From: Bradyrhizobium sp. AS23.2
GTDB taxonomy: Bacteria > Pseudomonadota > Alphaproteobacteria > Rhizobiales > Xanthobacteraceae
DNA: 39,113 bases
Assembly: GCF_001908185.1 (NCBI RefSeq)
Contig: NZ_LGHM01000132.1
Coordinates: 1-39,113, forward strand
Reading direction: 5' to 3'
Part shown: piece after piece, positions 38,047 to 39,113 of the stretch
How the letters are laid out: every line of letters begins with the position of its first letter
Numbering within the stretch: the first letter of the stretch is position 1
Position numbers and translations under genes: made by a program
The notes under the pieces: model-generated
What the model was told of the DNA's origin: nothing
The model's input: the letters and a program-made list of their open reading frames with translations, nothing else
Database searches by the model: none

Positions 38047-38076
38047 TCTGTCATCGTTCTGACCGTAGATGGGGCC

Positions 38077-38793
38077 ATGCGGTTTCTGACGACCTTCCAG
38101 ATCGCCGATTTCATCGACACGCTGATCAGCCTGTTCACGGCCTTCGTGCTGGGCACGCTGATCGGCGCCGAGCGGCAGTACCGGCAGCGTACCGCGGGCC
38201 TGCGTACCAATGTGCTGGTCGCGGTCGGCGCCGCCGCCTTCGTCGATCTCGCCATGCACCTGACGGGCGCGGACGGTGCGGTCCGGGTGATCGCCTATGT
38301 CGTCTCCGGCATCGGCTTCCTTGGCGCCGGCGTCATCATGAAACAGGGCATGGACGTGCGCGGGCTCAATACCGCTGCGACGTTGTGGGCCTCTGCCGCC
38401 GTCGGCTCCTGCGCCGGTGCCGACCTCGTTGCCCAGGCCGCGATGCTGACCGTGTTCATCATCGCCGGCAACACGATGCTGCGCCCCCTGGTCAATGCCA
38501 TCAACCGTATTCCGCTGAATGAAAAGGCGCTGGAGGCGACCTACTACTTCAAGCTCGCGGTCGCGACCGACGCCTTGCCCGACATGCGCGACCGCCTCGT
38601 CGACAAGCTCGAGGCCGCGAATTATCCGGTGGCCGATGTCGATGTCGTCGAGATCGGCGACGACCTCCTGGAGATCGTCGCGAAGCTGGTGGCGACCGCG
38701 GTCGACCCGAACGAGCTGAACACGGTGGCGACCGATCTGCAGCATCAGCCGGGCGTGCGTCACGCCACCTGGGAAGTCAGCACGACGGAGTAA
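38077..38793 (+). CDS. MgtC/SapB-family membrane protein
   Basis: A 238-aa inner-membrane protein. The N-terminal half has four to five spans with the family signatures GTLIGAERQYRQRTAGLRTN followed by VLVAVGAAAFV, GIGFLGAGVIMKQG and GLNTAATLWASAAVGSCAGA. The C-terminal 90 residues are a soluble ACT-like domain (YYFKLAVATDALPDMRDRL onward). Known MgtC proteins aid growth in low magnesium and modulate ATP synthase in intracellular bacteria; the role here is open. It starts 30 nt after the WD40-like gene, so it may read through from the zinc operon. A GGGCGC / GCGCCC hairpin follows (38805-38820). Confidence 0.88.
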   Translation: MRFLTTFQIADFIDTLISLFTAFVLGTLIGAERQYRQRTAGLRTNVLVAVGAAAFVDLAMHLTGADGAVRVIAYVVSGIGFLGAGVIMKQGMDVRGLNTAATLWASAAVGSCAGADLVAQAAMLTVFIIAGNTMLRPLVNAINRIPLNEKALEATYYFKLAVATDALPDMRDRLVDKLEAANYPVADVDVVEIGDDLLEIVAKLVATAVDPNELNTVATDLQHQPGVRHATWEVSTTE

Positions 38794-38840
38794 GCGCGGC
38801 GTTTGGGCGCGCAGGCGCCCGGTTCCCGCTTCACCGGCAC

Positions 38841-38865
38841 GGAACCGCAGCCGAGCGATTTCGTT
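38841..38865 (+). promoter_or_regulatory. EcfG-type general stress promoter of the last gene
   Basis: GGAAC (38841-38845), 16-nt spacer, CGTT (38862-38865): an exact consensus match. The CGTT ends 28 nt before the ATG at 38894, the same geometry as at sodB. Confidence 0.7.
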
Positions 38866-38893
38866 GATCCCGCGGACAAGTGCGGTGATCGAC

Positions 38894-39113
38894 ATGAGCA
38901 ATCATGACAAGCGCAGACTGAAACTGGACCTGATGGTCGCCTTCTCGCTGTTCGCAGCAGGCGTCGTGGTATCAGGGCTGTCGCTGGCGCGGATCCGCGC
39001 CGAAAGCCAGATGGAGCTGGCGCAGGCAACGAGACCGCTTCAGGGCACGCCGTCCGACGATCACAGCAAGGCCCCCGCGGAAGCCAAGCCCGGCGGTGAT
39101 CGGCCGACCACGC
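38894..39113 (+). CDS. Small membrane protein, 3' end outside the window (partial)
   Basis: The open frame runs off the window edge after 73 codons. It begins MSNHDKRRLKLDLMVAFSLF and continues AAGVVVSGLSLARIR, one membrane segment at about 13-31 with a positively charged N-side, followed by a polar Pro/Ala/Asp-rich tail. No family is recognised. GGTGA lies about 7 nt before the ATG. The perfect EcfG promoter just upstream suggests that it belongs to the general stress regulon. Confidence 0.6.
   Translation, partial: MSNHDKRRLKLDLMVAFSLFAAGVVVSGLSLARIRAESQMELAQATRPLQGTPSDDHSKAPAEAKPGGDRPTT

Noticed and set aside
1..39113. tRNA, rRNA, CRISPR array, riboswitch, origin or prophage.
   Set aside because: Read for cloverleaf ends, regularly spaced repeats, integrase/terminase genes and known riboswitch cores; nothing convincing was seen, although this was by eye only.

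Overview
The window reads as GC-rich alphaproteobacterial chromosome, most likely Bradyrhizobium or a close relative (Nitrobacteraceae). The evidence is the divergent phyR / nepR-ecfG general stress response locus, the two DUF3551-type small secreted proteins, the CxxC protein ending in a WWPGER-like tail, and several dispersed extragenic palindromes of the kind that litter these genomes. The species call is inference, because no rRNA or tRNA gene is present. I saw no tRNA, CRISPR, prophage or intact insertion sequence.

Layout. 1-4.9 kb: three acyl-CoA dehydrogenases, two of them a tandem duplication, separated by extragenic repeats, then a nitroreductase. 4.9-6.9 kb: the core of the alphaproteobacterial general stress response (sigma EcfG, anti-sigma NepR, divergent anti-anti-sigma PhyR). 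6.9-10 kb: an NTF2-fold protein, a decayed IS21 istA remnant, and an OmpR-type two-component system. 10.2-12.7 kb: a phospholipid N-methyltransferase-like enzyme with a DedA membrane protein, then an ArsR/SRPBCC pair behind a perfect palindrome. 13.2-19 kb: a small exported protein, htpG, and a solitary RND pump. 19.4-21.5 kb: two DUF3551 paralogues (one frameshifted in a G run), a CxxC protein and a TctC-type binding protein. 21.7-26.1 kb: an operon-like block of acyl-CoA synthetase, acyl carrier protein, second ANL ligase and SDR reductase. 26-31 kb: small proteins, a DUF3095 cyclase-like protein, DUF2147, MATE and GNAT genes. 31-33.1 kb: Fe-type superoxide dismutase and a pair of half-size permeases. 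33.1-38.05 kb: a zinc-uptake operon behind a Zur-like box: a His-rich membrane protein, ZnuC, ZnuB, ZnuA, a COG0523 GTPase with a His-rich insert, and a WD40-like protein. The end holds an MgtC-family protein and the start of a small membrane protein.

Two systems tie the window together. First, EcfG-type promoters (GGAAC-N16-CGTT) lie immediately upstream of sodB and of the last, truncated gene, and a near-perfect one lies upstream of phyR, so part of the stress regulon appears to sit beside its regulators. Second, the zinc operon has a gene set larger than znuABC: a free-standing His-rich single-pass protein at its head and a WD40-like protein at its tail. Together with the ANL-ACP-ANL-SDR block, these are the regions I would examine first.
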